Assembly: GCA_022496805.1 (NCBI GenBank)
Contig: CM040089.1
Span: 41,338,372-41,402,371 of the forward strand
Source: Pohlia nutans
Lineage: Eukaryota; Streptophyta; Bryopsida; Bryales; Mniaceae
Direction of reading: 5' to 3'
DNA: 64,000 nucleotides
Shown: piece after piece, positions 1 through 9,313 of the stretch
Layout of the letters: each line of letters starts with the position of its first letter
Position numbering within the stretch: position 1 is the stretch's first letter
Position numbers and translations under genes: made by a program
Notes under the pieces: generated by a model
What the model saw: the letters and a program-made list of their open reading frames with translations, nothing else
What the model was told of the DNA's origin: nothing
Databases searched by the model: none

Positions 1-1006
1 AGTTCTTTTATACGTATTGCTTGCAATAATTATACTATTCCAATGTATGTTTTAATGTAAAAACAACACAAATCTATCTATCCTACCAAGTGTGAGGAAG
101 AAAGAAAAAAATGAAATACGATAGTAACTTTTAAACTTTCGTTCCAAAAACAAGAAATACAACATGATTGTGATTTTTGAACCCATGTCTTGAAAGCAAT
201 GAATGAAATACAAATGAATGTGCCGTTTGAACTCGTGCCTGAGTTAGATAGGCCAATGACTTTTAAAACCGTTAGAAGAGATAGTTTAGAGTCATCAATG
301 AAGGAATGAAACATTTGAATATCATGTACAAGAATGAAAACCTTTAAGTCTAGTCAAGCGCCTATAATACAAAGAAATGGAAACTTTGACATTGGTGATG
401 CCCGGAAGCATAGGCATTCTAAATCTCGGTTTGTAGTTTTTCCAAGGGTTCTTTTCTTTTGTCTTGTACTTGTGTTTGCACTTCTTGTGAATGGTATTTA
501 TCCATTCATTTTTGGATGTTTCACGGTAGGTTGACGAATTTGCAAAATTACAAAAGTGTACATTATGTAAAACATTTGCCATTATTGCGTCATTAACACT
601 ATTAATAATTACGGAAAATGTTTAAATATATTTAAAATGAAAGGTGGAACCTATAATCATCAGTACCATTTTTTCTAAACTAGCTTTGACCTAAAGTTGT
701 CACTGGAAATTTTTGAAATAATTTATATCAAAAGTTTTGACATTTTTTTATATAAATCTTAAACCCCTTATGTCAGAAAAATTTAAAAATAGATATTAGA
801 AAAACCGAGAAAAACTGACAAACTCAAGATGTTACTACATATTTTGGCCGCCTTACTGTGAAAACACCCTTTTTGTTTACTTTAAATTGGTTTTGCAATT
901 TGTTTGTTCATTTGATACTAACTGAATTTATCGATAAAATTTTGGCTTTATCATAAATGAATTCACCGCCCATTGGGGAGGCACAACCAAAAAAATGCAT
1001 CTTTCG
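1..1006. other. AT-rich non-coding DNA, possibly aquaporin intron 1
   Basis: No supportable gene is seen. The stretch is AT-rich, with only short frames of fewer than 90 codons and no similarity I recognise. Because the PIP exon at 1117-1390 is read leftwards and ends in a splice donor, this stretch would be its first intron if the gene is intact. I looked on the minus strand for the next PIP exon, which should begin with a Gly-His-Ile-Asn-Pro-Ala segment, and did not find it. Confidence 0.5.
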
Positions 1007-1030
1007 TTAACCCCTAACCGCCCAACCATG
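1007..1030 (+). mobile_element. Solo terminus of a TTAA-type DNA element
   Basis: TTAA at 1007-1010 is followed by CCCCTAACCGCCCAACC. This matches 19 of 21 bases of the inverted right end of the element at 5942-6491, so it is the same family. I see no matching right end downstream before or inside the aquaporin exon. It is therefore a truncated or rearranged copy, lying about 90 bp beyond the exon's splice donor and so inside the putative intron. Confidence 0.5.
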
Positions 1031-1110
1031 CATATTTTGCATGATGTACAGATTTGAAGTTCGTTTTCTCATCCATCATGCACTTGAAAGGGGTTTTACA
1101 GTGATCCAGT

Positions 1111-1120
1111 ATGTACCTGA
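1111..1120 (-). other. 5' splice donor of aquaporin exon 1
   Basis: On the minus strand the exon ends TTTCAG and continues GTACAT, a good match to the plant donor consensus AG/GTA. The cut lies between 1117 and 1116, after the first base of a Gly codon (phase 1). To my knowledge PIP genes commonly have their first intron at this point, between the second transmembrane helix and the first NPA loop. Reading through the donor gives only 12 more codons to a stop at 1076-1078. Confidence 0.75.
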
Positions 1121-1390
1121 AATGCCAGCAATGCAGTAGACTAGAATGAAAATCATGCTTCCGAATCCCCAGGCGGTTTCCAGGAGTCCCAGGCTGCCAG
1201 CGCCGGTGCGGACAGAGCCAACGAGAACGGTGAGACTGACGTAGAGAAACAGCAGCGTAGCAACAAACTCCGCAATCACGGCTCTGTAGAAGGCCCACTC
1301 ACTGGTTTCCTGGCTATCCACCAGCGGTGCCGGGCGTGATCCCTGCTCGGGTCTCTTGCCAGGAGCCCCGTCGCCGTTTTCATTCGCCAT
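1117..1390 (-). CDS. PIP: Plasma-membrane aquaporin (PIP), exon 1, partial
   Basis: This is the first exon of a plasma membrane intrinsic protein, a channel for water and sometimes small neutral solutes. It has 274 nt, giving 91 codons plus one base. Residues 1-31 form a hydrophilic cytosolic N-terminus containing the PIP-like APLVD segment. Residues 32-58 ([19 protein letters not shown] and on) are helix 1 with the MIP signature AEF. Residues 59-68 are a short outer loop. Residues 69-91 ([20 protein letters not shown] and on) are helix 2. The exon stops where PIP proteins continue into loop B with the first NPA motif. The start is the first Met and has a good plant context (ATGGCG). A full PIP is about 280 residues, so two thirds are missing; the next exons are not in 1-1116. 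The gene may continue past the left edge or be a fragment. The N-terminus resembles neither standard PIP1 nor PIP2 closely. Family assignment is firm; function and integrity are inferred. Confidence 0.85.
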
Positions 1391-2400
1391 CCTTCAATTC
1401 TCTTTTCTAGATATATCTTCCAGGCAATCTTTCGTTACTTAGTACTGCGTCGATCAAGCCGGTGTCGATAGATGTATTTGAGTAGCTAGAGCTTGAATTA
1501 ATTTCCCCTGTTGCAACCGCTTCGATCTGCAGGCGACCCCAGGTGCAGATCTCTGTTAACATACTGAGCAACTATTAAGCACATTTACTGACACAAAACT
1601 TGTAGATAGTCCCAAACTTCCAAATTAGAAACCCTCGGACAGTTTTGAAGGTCAATCAAGCACACGTAGTCACGTACTGATACAAACTTGTAGACGCAGT
1701 TTCTGAAACTCCAGAGGTCGTAATTCTGTTCAAACCAGTTTCTGAAACTGTTGTCTGGAGGTCGTAATTCTTTCTTTCGATGCTGAAATGATCACATCAT
1801 ATTTCAGAGTGCCAAGACCGTGACGAGTTCAAGTGTCGAGAGCTAGCCTGACTAAAAACTATAGATCTGGGGTTATTTCAGTTAAGCGACAAGTTTCAGG
1901 AAGCTTTTTAATGAGAATGAGACCGTGATCAGGTTGCAATTAACCTATAGCTCGATTTATCAGTTCTATGTATAATCACCTTCGTCTTCCGAAAAAGCAA
2001 TCAAGTAAAGAAACAAAGACTGGGATGTGCGAGATTCTAACTGTCATCAATGACTTCAGACAGAGACTGTACGACGTAACCATTTGAAAGCATATTAATT
2101 TACCAAATGGTATCATGCATGGCTCATGAAATTGAAACGCTTACTGTAACAGCTCCTTGAATTGAACAAGAGTCAGGTGGTACAAAAGCTAGCCAGGCCG
2201 TATATGGCCTTGCCGGACCGGGGACGGTGCGACCTGCAAACAGACTCCTCACCGGTTCCAGAAAACGAAGTTAACGGGAGAGACAATTCAAGCGGCAATA
2301 CTCGATCTCCAAAAACTTGCTCTGCTCTGTGCATTCAGACACTGCCTGGCGATTGAAAGGATTTTATATATTATATTGCTCGGCACAGGTGTCTGCATGG
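1391..2400 (-). promoter_or_regulatory. Presumed 5' UTR and promoter region of the aquaporin
   Basis: This is the upstream side of the minus-strand PIP exon, less AT-rich than the rest of the left arm. A pyrimidine-rich stretch at 1391-1408 lies directly before the ATG. AT-rich TATA-like stretches occur at 1411-1417 and 2366-2375, but neither can be assigned as the TATA box from sequence alone. A plus-strand frame of 64 codons at 2162-2356 has no recognisable domain and is not annotated as a gene. Confidence 0.3.
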
Positions 2401-3409
2401 CCATACAATGATTCTAAAGTGTAAGATCGAATCAGCAATGGAATGAATGTGGACAGATGCAAAAGAAAATGAGAAGGGTTTCAGTAGGTATCTGCTGCAC
2501 ACGTGTAACTTGAGATTCGTCATCTTCCAGGATACATGGAAATTTTTTCTTCATTTTCTAAGACGTAGATTCTGGTGAACTAGAACCTGTTACAGTGAAA
2601 ACTGAAAAGGAAGGGGCTTCGAGAACTCCCAAAAATATGATTTGAGTGCCCACTTATATAGTTTCTATGTGTAGGATAAGTCAATCCATCGAATGGCTTA
2701 ATAATATCCTTAGAAAATTACTCCACTTGGTGCTCAAGGCTTGGTTTACACTAGTCACTAGTAGAAGGCCTGTCGTTTTTCATTCCCCATTTTGTGGGAA
2801 CAGTGAACAGTGGCTGAATATTATGCTTATATTTTTGTCTTCGTGTGATCAAAGCCACTCACCAGCACTAACACAACCCATATGCGTGGCGCCCTTTCAT
2901 TCCTTTTTCATTTATAGCAAGTGAAAAATGCCACATTTCCTACTAGTGAGTGTTGTATCTTTGTAGTCAGAGTGAAACCTTGGACAGTGGTTCATTCTAA
3001 ATACCTATTTCAGGTTCACTAGTTCTCACTATGACTCTAATTCATTCATTATTTTCACTAAGGACTTTGTAATATCAGTACAACACTGGTGTTGGATTCA
3101 GTGAATATGGGGTCTTACACTTTATCTTACAATTTGTCAATCCTGTGAATGTATAACATTTTTGAGCTAGCTTACCATGCTGATTTTTAATTGTTCTTTT
3201 TCTGTAAGAAAAATCTTGAATTGAAGGTATATACAATGCTACTGTAGAAGTATCATTCTTCAAGAGTGAGGAATGATGTCTCAAATGTGAAGAATGGACC
3301 AATTAGTCGCAGTGAAGTTATGCTTGGTAAGTGTCACTAGAAATGTACACTACCTGGGGTAATTCCCGGTGCTCTGTACGAGTACATGTGAATGTGAGTG
3401 TGCAAAATG
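2401..3409. other. Non-coding stretch, nothing recognised
   Basis: The stretch is AT-rich intergenic DNA. Short frames at 2646-2924 (plus) and 3075-3302 (minus) show no domain, membrane segment or compositional sign of coding. Small ACTAGT palindromes recur at about 2750-3020 (CACTAGTCACTAGT near 2749), without an element boundary I can define. Confidence 0.4.
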
Positions 3410-3434
3410 TTAACCCCTAAACGCCTGGGAGGCC
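3410..3434 (+). mobile_element. Solo terminus of a TTAA-type DNA element
   Basis: TTAA at 3410-3413 is followed by CCCCTAAACGCCTGGG, the same terminal consensus as the complete element at 4828-5395. No matching inverted end (GGGGTTAA) is seen before 4828, so the partner end is lost or diverged beyond recognition. Confidence 0.45.
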
Positions 3435-4827
3435 AAAATCATGATTATGAATGTAATTCACTATTCAATTCCAACTGTTACATGGACGATTTTCATCCAA
3501 ATTTTTTTTGAAGGATTTTTGTCAGTCATGCCACCTCTTCAAGTTAAATTTAGATCATTCAAGCTATTTTTGGATTTTATATGAGGTCCCAACTACAAAA
3601 AGAGTTGTAAAACGGTTCACTATGTAGTGTATTTTGAATTTTTCTATTTTTTCTACTTAAACTAAATTTAAGCCATGAAAATGAGTTCTATAGCATTTGA
3701 GCTTCACAAACAAAATGAAGCTTACCAAGTCTATTTTCTACTCCACTTTGAATTTTTGGAAAACTCTGCAAATTGAGTGTTTTATTGGAGTTACAAGTTC
3801 GACATCTAAATTTAGATACACGGATGATTTGCATTTCCTGTGATGTTCTTCATTGTAATTTACACCTTCGGTAACAAAATTGGAATTTTTGAGAATATTT
3901 TGTAATTGATATGAATTTTCTTTACAATCACTTCAAAAAATCATACTAATTTCAAATTTTCACCAAAACTTGTGGAAAAATCATGGTTTGTAGTAGACAC
4001 ATGACTACACCTACTAAAAATATAAATTTGCAAAGTCAACTGGACTTACTTTCCTTGATTCAAGTATTGAAAGGTTGTAATCTTTCGAGGTCAAGGTGAT
4101 TGCTTTACATGCAATCTATTCAGTGAGTCACAGTCTGCAAGTGTCTATTGCACAATCTTACAGTTGGAGGTTGGATTAAGAACCAGCAAATTTTCTGTCA
4201 GTGAGTGTGGCTCCATCCAAATGAAAGCAGCTTTCATTTGCAAAAGCGGCTTTCAAAGTGCTCTGACTATTTAAACTCCGCATGCATTTCGTTCCAGGTG
4301 GTAAAAATGATCAGCTCATATGCTGGGCAGAAATAGGGACCCTTACCAACTGAGCCTATTTACACACATAAAACAGAAAATATTTTTAGTGTGTCTTAAT
4401 AGCAAGTTCAAGAGGATTCCAATGAACTTTAGCACACATTATTTGGACACTGTATGAATAAGTTATGAATTTCCAAAGTGCTCACTATAGGTTGACTATA
4501 AAGCGACCCTGAACTCTGATGTTTAGATTGTGCACATTCTCATCAATAGTAGGGTGTCAAAATCTATTTATTATGAAAGATTGAGCTAGGGACGATTTAA
4601 GGAAAAGGTCACTTTTAGATATAGTTACCTTATATTACAAATTTTTGTTGTGTCAAACTAGCAACATTCCGCGAGCAATCCTAACTTGGAATTGGTGATA
4701 TGGGTCGCAGTGAAACAATCAGCACAAGTCAACTCTCAATGGTTGCTCTTGGATGCTATTGAGTACTCTTTGAGCGCTACTCATTTATTCATTTTTCTTG
4801 CTAGAAATAACCTTTGAAATAACCTTT
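3435..4827. other. Non-coding AT-rich stretch
   Basis: No open frame above 60 codons and no recognisable gene. The only discrete feature is the 23-bp palindrome listed separately. The remainder is simple AT-rich intergenic sequence. Confidence 0.4.
4218..4240. repeat. Perfect 23-bp palindrome
   Basis: Two 11-bp arms (CAAATGAAAGC at 4218-4228 and its reverse complement at 4230-4240) surround a single A at 4229. A related AAAGCGGCTTT follows directly at 4243-4253. It could form a short cruciform or hairpin; no function is evident. Confidence 0.6.
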
Positions 4828-5395
4828 TTAACCCCTAAAGGACCAAGTGTCCTAACTAGGACATTTCAATGTTCAGGTAGGTTCTCACGGTGTCAATTCC
4901 TAATTTTGTTTTTTGAAATAAATTATGTGAATTCGGTATATCAATAAAAAAAATGGGGATCTAATTTTTTTTTGATTCCGACTTTTTAAGTGGAAGCTAC
5001 GGAGCAAAAGGGTTTTTTTTGGGGAAAATGGGCAATGCAGGCAGGACTCAAAATAAACCTCAGAAATTATTAATTTTCATCTTTAACCGTAGGATCTGGT
5101 TATAGATTACCAAGAGAGTGCATGGAAATTTTTTCATAGAATTTGACCATACAGATTGCAAGATTATAGCGTTTGAAGTGAAAAGATGAAATTGTAGTTT
5201 TTTTGGATATTTTTTGACCGTCTTTGAAGACATAGAAAAAATTGTTAAATTGGTCAAAAAAATTCTTAAATTTTATTTAAATGTTTGATTTGGTATTTTC
5301 TATCAAGAGGAAAAAAAATATTCCCAAAAAAATGAATAGAATGATGTGAAAATGATGCTCAAAAACAGGAAAAACTGCGGTCCTTTAGGGGTTAA
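4828..5395. mobile_element. Complete TTAA-flanked MITE with perfect 17-bp inverted ends
   Basis: The left end TTAACCCCTAAAGGACC (4828-4844) and the right end GGTCCTTTAGGGGTTAA (5379-5395) are exact reverse complements. The outermost TTAA on both sides is the expected target-site duplication, leaving a 560-564 bp element. TTAA targets with C-rich termini are the hallmark of the piggyBac superfamily, so it is best called a piggyBac-like non-autonomous element; this assignment is by termini only. There is no transposase: the one frame inside (5060-5257, minus, 65 codons) is AT-rich and featureless. At least two other copies or fragments of the same family occur in the left 9 kb. Confidence 0.8.
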
Positions 5396-5941
5396 AAGGT
5401 TAATGCATGAATGTCTTTCTTTTCTTGGCATTTGTTTGGTCGATTTCATTTATGAGTTGGAAAAAAATTATTTTTTCAAATTCTCATTTTTTTCAATGCA
5501 TGGTAAATTAATTAACTTGGTATAAGTGTATTGCAACTTGAAATTGCTATCGCCTAACATTTTTATATTGAGAAAAAAATACAAAATGTATAATATTTTT
5601 GAAGTGTTTAAAGTTTCCTTTTAGAAGAAAGTAATGATGTTCTTACGATCAAATCTTTGACTTTTTCTTACTAATCAATGTAAGATGAAATTTGAGCCAA
5701 TCATGTAAAAAATCATATGCTAAATGTATAAATTGTAGTTTTGGTGAATCATCACACTTAGATGCTTTGAAATTCATTTGACAATTATATTGGTTAATAT
5801 TTTTTCCAATTTGACCTTATAAATAATTTATATTCATGATGTATAAGATAATCTCTTTTGATAAAAACTTCAATTCTGTTATAAAATACATATATTATAG
5901 CACATTTAAGTTTTGCCCTATACCCCTTGGGTCATTAGGTG
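5396..5941. other. AT-rich non-coding stretch
   Basis: This is the spacer between two TTAA-type elements. It is strongly AT-rich, with long A and T runs, and no gene. A plus-strand frame starting at 5836 runs into the next element and is considered accidental. Confidence 0.4.
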
Positions 5942-6491
5942 TTAACCCCTATACGTCCTCACCCCTCTCCAAATTCAGCATTTTTGCAAAGATCCATTAT
6001 AAAATGCAACTAGGAGGGATGTTTTGAACTTGATGTATGAATAAAAGTTGTACATAATGAATTTTAAATTCTATCCATACTCTTAGATCTGTGATTGCTA
6101 TTACCAATATTTTTCTATAAACTTTAAAACTTCAAATTACAAATTCTATTGTAATTTGATTACAAATAAGATATTGACAATCTGTGAATGAAATTTGTTG
6201 TGATTGGTTGAAATGTAATACTCTAAGTGTAGTGATTTTTGGAGGTTTTTTGGTTGCTTAATTTTATGAGTTGACTTTTTCAAGAGCACATTTAGACTAA
6301 AATCTTCAAATTTTTTGGTGAAATCACTACAACATGAAATGAGGCATAAATTTTCACAAATCATCTCCTTTTTAATCGGATCATACATGCATGAAGCTAA
6401 CTTCCCAGTAAAAACTACATGACGAATGAGAAAACAGAGTTTGCTTTTGTACATCAAGCAACAAATGTGTGGTTGGGCAGTTAGGGTTTAA
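5942..6491. mobile_element. TTAA-flanked MITE, imperfect inverted ends
   Basis: TTAA at 5942-5945 followed by CCCCTATACGTCC faces, in inverted orientation, an end at 6471-6491 that reads TTAAACCCTAACTGCCCAAC on the minus strand. The two ends agree at roughly three quarters of positions. The 550-bp length is close to that of the complete copy at 4828-5395, supporting an older member of the same family. The minus-strand frame at 6146-6457 (103 codons) lies wholly inside; it has no transposase-like Asp motifs that I can recognise and is probably chance in AT-rich DNA. Confidence 0.6.
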
Positions 6492-6512
6492 ACAACCTTA
6501 CAAGTGCTCTAC

Positions 6513-6578
6513 ATCAACCACTTCTTTGTTTGGATTTATCAACCACTTCTTTGTTTGGATTTATCAGCCACTTCCTTG
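6513..6578. repeat. 25-bp tandem repeat, about 2.6 copies
   Basis: The unit ATCAACCACTTCTTTGTTTG plus five further bases starts at 6513, 6538 and 6563. The first two copies are identical; the third is partial with two substitutions. It lies 20 bp beyond the right end of the MITE at 5942-6491. Confidence 0.8.
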
Positions 6579-7380
6579 AGCCGCAAATTTGAAGTTTCAA
6601 TTAGTTTCATTTTATAGCTGTAATTCAATTTTTTTTTTTGAACTTTGATTCGATTTTGATAATTATATAATTTTTAGTTCATTTTCAATCTCTTGAAAAT
6701 TTTGAGGTTTCACTTACTCTTCAATACAAAACTTCCAATATATATAAAACTTCCTACTATATTGTTCCATCAATGAGAAACATCTTTAGGAATGTATCAA
6801 TTGCAAAAAATTGACACCATTTCCAAAGGCCACTACTCTCTATAATTATCATTGGTAGTGCGGAGAGCAACGAAGCCTTAGTTTCTAACTAGTTTACCTC
6901 ATGTCATAGTTTAGCACAACAATTCCAATGGTGGAAGCCTCCTATTAGTGTGCGACTATGCGTGTATGGTTTGTATTCTATACCGGTATACAATAGACCA
7001 GATTGGTCCATGCCAAAGTCTAGTAGGATTGTTCCGGTGGCGAAGCTGTCTTTGCATGCATGCACATTCTACCTTACACAACAAACTAGCGTGATCAAAC
7101 TTGCTATTGTTTGTGAGTCCCTAAAAGTGCAATGCAACTAAACTAGAAGGACCTAATTCTAAGTAATCCTTTAAGGATGTTTGACCATAAAATTTGATAC
7201 TAATTATCAAAATGAAATTTTCAAGAAAAAAAACTCCATGACATTCAATATATATATTTTGAAAAATAGACAAACAACAAACTTGAATTGATATCTACAA
7301 TCATTAGTAGAGAAATGAACCCTCCAAATGGCTTTTTCAATGTTTGGGCAAGAATCTAATTCTTTATTGGAATTCATTTT
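6579..7380. other. Non-coding stretch, nothing recognised
   Basis: Intergenic AT-rich DNA. A 63-codon plus frame at 6950-7141 lies in a locally more GC-rich patch (about 6940-7140), but it has no recognisable domain and no splice or homology support. Confidence 0.35.
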
Positions 7381-7645
7381 TAAATAAAAATATTTATTCA
7401 AATAAAATATTAATAAAATAAAATAAAAACATTATTAAAAAATGTTTTAAAATGTTCAAAAAATGTTCAAATTTTTTTTAAACAATTTTTAATATTACAA
7501 ATATATTTAAAAATATGCTAATTTTTTTTAAATTAATATTTTAATATCCAGTCTAACATGGTCGAACTAATGCCACGTCAAATTTTATACTTTTAATATA
7601 TTTTTATTAATTAATACTAAACTAAAAAATTAAAATTAAATTAAA
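7381..7645. repeat. Low-complexity AT-rich tract
   Basis: The sequence is almost entirely A and T, with irregular ATTTAAAA/AATAAAAT-type runs. The exception is a less AT-rich island at about 7548-7580 (CAGTCTAACATGGTCGAAC and on). It has no coding potential and could be a matrix-attachment-like or replication-prone AT tract; no function can be assigned. Confidence 0.6.
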
Positions 7646-7713
7646 AAAAACTTGAGGCCTCTTAGAAGGCTCAGATTTCTTGTAATGTGACCTCAACCAA
7701 CTTTCTGCGATAC

Positions 7714-7738
7714 TTAACCCTAAACGTCCAAACGCGCC
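7714..7738 (+). mobile_element. Solo left terminus of a TTAA-type element
   Basis: TTAA at 7714-7717 followed by CCCTAAACGTCCAAACG resembles the family terminus. Its partner could be the inverted end at 8729-8748, with the degraded element 7795-8602 nested inside, but the two ends match poorly past the first ten bases. Confidence 0.35.
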
Positions 7739-7794
7739 TTTGCAGCAAGTCAAATACAATATGTTTTTCTTGTATTTAGAGTGGATCCGCACCT

Positions 7795-8602
7795 CTAACC
7801 CTTTAGTGCCTAGGTAACCGCTAAGCGGTCACTAGATCACTAGAAATTGAAATAATGTGAAATCTGTGAACCATCTCAGTCCAGTGTTTGAAGTTTAGAT
7901 GTGTAACTTTTGATTTTGCAGATGATGCAAAAAGAAAATTTGGAATCTGACTTTCCTAGCGATCCAAATACCTATGTACAAAACACCAAAATACTGCAAA
8001 TACCTCAAAATATAGAAAATACTTACAAATACAACACATGTACTATGTGGTATTTCTTGTGTTTGGAAGCTTGTTATCTTGTATTTTTTTTTGGATTGTG
8101 TTCTCTTGTTCATACTCCATTAGTGTATGTAGTCCGATCTTGATCAATGTACCAACTCCTTTCTTATTTTAACGTATAAATTTTGTCCTAAATTGTACAT
8201 GGATAAGTCACTCCCACTTATAAAATTCACAATAATTATATATGAGTCCGTTCTTGACATGAAAGATCGCAATGGAGAGGTGTTGGCACAGGTCATTGCT
8301 GAACATCTTCACTTTCATTTTAGAAAATTTAACCCAAATTCTATTTAACCTTGAAGTCACGCACCCCCCAAAATCTCATTTTTGAGTGTGCACTATACGG
8401 TTCAAAGACATACTATAATCATCCAATCCAATGGTCTGATCTTACCAAGATTGAACTGACACTTGTTTCATTAAGCTAGGCTTACATTTATACGGTTGAA
8501 TACTGTTAATGGTATCCCTAATTTCAAAAGAGAAAGTTTTAAACAAACATCACCCAAAAAACTGTGATGTCTTCAAAACCACCCTGGGCATCAAAGGGTT
8601 AA
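7795..8602. mobile_element. Degraded TTAA-type MITE
   Basis: The left end CTAACCCTTTAGTGCCTAGG (7795-7814) and the inverted right end (minus strand from 8602) TTAACCCTTTGATGCCCAGG agree at 16 of 20 positions. The left TTAA has become CTAA. The 808-bp interior carries two overlapping frames on opposite strands (7910-8143 and 7895-8113) without recognisable domains. The termini use CCCTTT rather than the CCCCTAA of the other copies, so this may be a sister subfamily. Confidence 0.45.
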
Positions 8603-8728
8603 TGGGTTTGAGTTCAATAGAGAAGTGGAAATTTAGATCAATGTGGTTCTAGTGAGCTATTGAGATTCCAATTTATAGCTTCTTGTTGATCGCAAATGTC
8701 ACTTATACGGCAACGTATCAACTATCCC

Positions 8729-8748
8729 CATGGGATGTTAGGAGTTAA
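8729..8748 (-). mobile_element. Solo right terminus of a TTAA-type element
   Basis: Read on the minus strand from 8748, the sequence is TTAACTCCTAACATCCCATG, similar to the family terminus TTAACCCCTAACCGCCCAAC. No well-matched left end is identified. Confidence 0.35.
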
Positions 8749-8894
8749 ACATGACCCAAATACAAAAATGCATCGGTCAATGTATTTGGATTTGGAGCTA
8801 AGCAGATGCTGATTCACAAGAGTAACTACCAACAATATAGTTGTCATTGTTGGTCAACAAGTGAAAGCTTTCAAGCACTGTACCTTCAGAGCAG

Positions 8895-8947
8895 AACCAG
8901 TTAACCCTAATTGACTGGTTTAGGGTTAACTGGTTTAGAGTTAACTG
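8895..8947. repeat. 16-bp inverted repeat plus direct repeats
   Basis: AACCAGTTAACCCTAA (8895-8910) and its perfect reverse complement (8920-8935) flank a 9-base loop. The right arm is followed by a near copy (GGTTTAGAGTTAACTGG), so the motif GTTAACTGGTTTAG is also directly repeated. One plant-telomere-like TTTAGGG is present, but only once, so it is not a telomeric array. Confidence 0.6.
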
Positions 8948-8948
8948 G

Positions 8949-9157
8949 TATTCTGAATTATATAAGGTATGTGCACGTATAATTGACACTTGTTATGAAT
9001 CCACTGAAATTGAGGGCATTTGAACAAAAGGATGTTGTGTCATGCTTTGCAAATCAAAAAGGAGGTCTCATCTCAGAAGTCCAACCTATAAATGAGAAAA
9101 TCTTCACATTTGAAGTTGAGGGTCGACCAAGATTATAGCACATCACAAGCTCAAAAG
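8949..9157. other. Non-coding spacer
   Basis: AT-rich intergenic sequence with no open frame or repeat that I can support. Confidence 0.3.
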
Positions 9158-9313
9158 AATAGGAATATATATAAAGAACCCCGGACTTTAAGATTTAAAG
9201 ACCGGCGTAAATGAAGTGTCTCTTCATCCTAGCTTTGGTTCGATGTCCACAGGACAAAGTACCATTTGATAGGATTACTCGCCTCTCTAAAAATAAAAAA
9301 AATAGGAATATAT
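9158..9313 (+). mobile_element. SINE-like retroposon with 13-bp target-site duplication
   Basis: The 13-mer AATAGGAATATAT occurs at 9158-9170 and again at 9301-9313. It brackets a 130-bp insert that ends in an A-rich tail (AAAAATAAAAAA, 9289-9300), the classic signature of target-primed reverse transcription. The insert is less AT-rich than its surroundings. It contains GGTTCGATGTCC at 9237-9248, which resembles a Pol III B-box (GGTTCGANNCC) with one extra base, so a tRNA-derived SINE or its 5'-truncated form is likely. A clear A-box is not visible. It could instead be a 5'-truncated LINE tail. The insertion itself is well supported; the family is not known. Confidence 0.65.

Noticed and set aside
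78..582. Frames at 78-314, 322-582 (minus) and 334-534 (plus) as the missing aquaporin exons
   Set aside because: None contains an NPA motif, MIP helices or PIP loop sequences.
1014..1298. 94-codon minus frame overlapping the aquaporin exon
   Set aside because: It is a shifted-frame shadow of the PIP exon.
6146..6457. 103-codon minus frame as a transposase fragment of the MITE
   Set aside because: No conserved catalytic residues or similarity recognised; AT-rich lysine/asparagine-type content as expected by chance.
7160..7600. A long inverted-repeat element with ATAAAATTTGA arms near 7190 and 7580
   Set aside because: The similarity is confined to AT-rich words and does not extend into the adjoining more complex bases.
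8919..8925. Plant telomere motif TTTAGGG as evidence of an interstitial telomere
   Set aside because: Only one intact copy is present; the neighbouring repeat is TTTAGAG.
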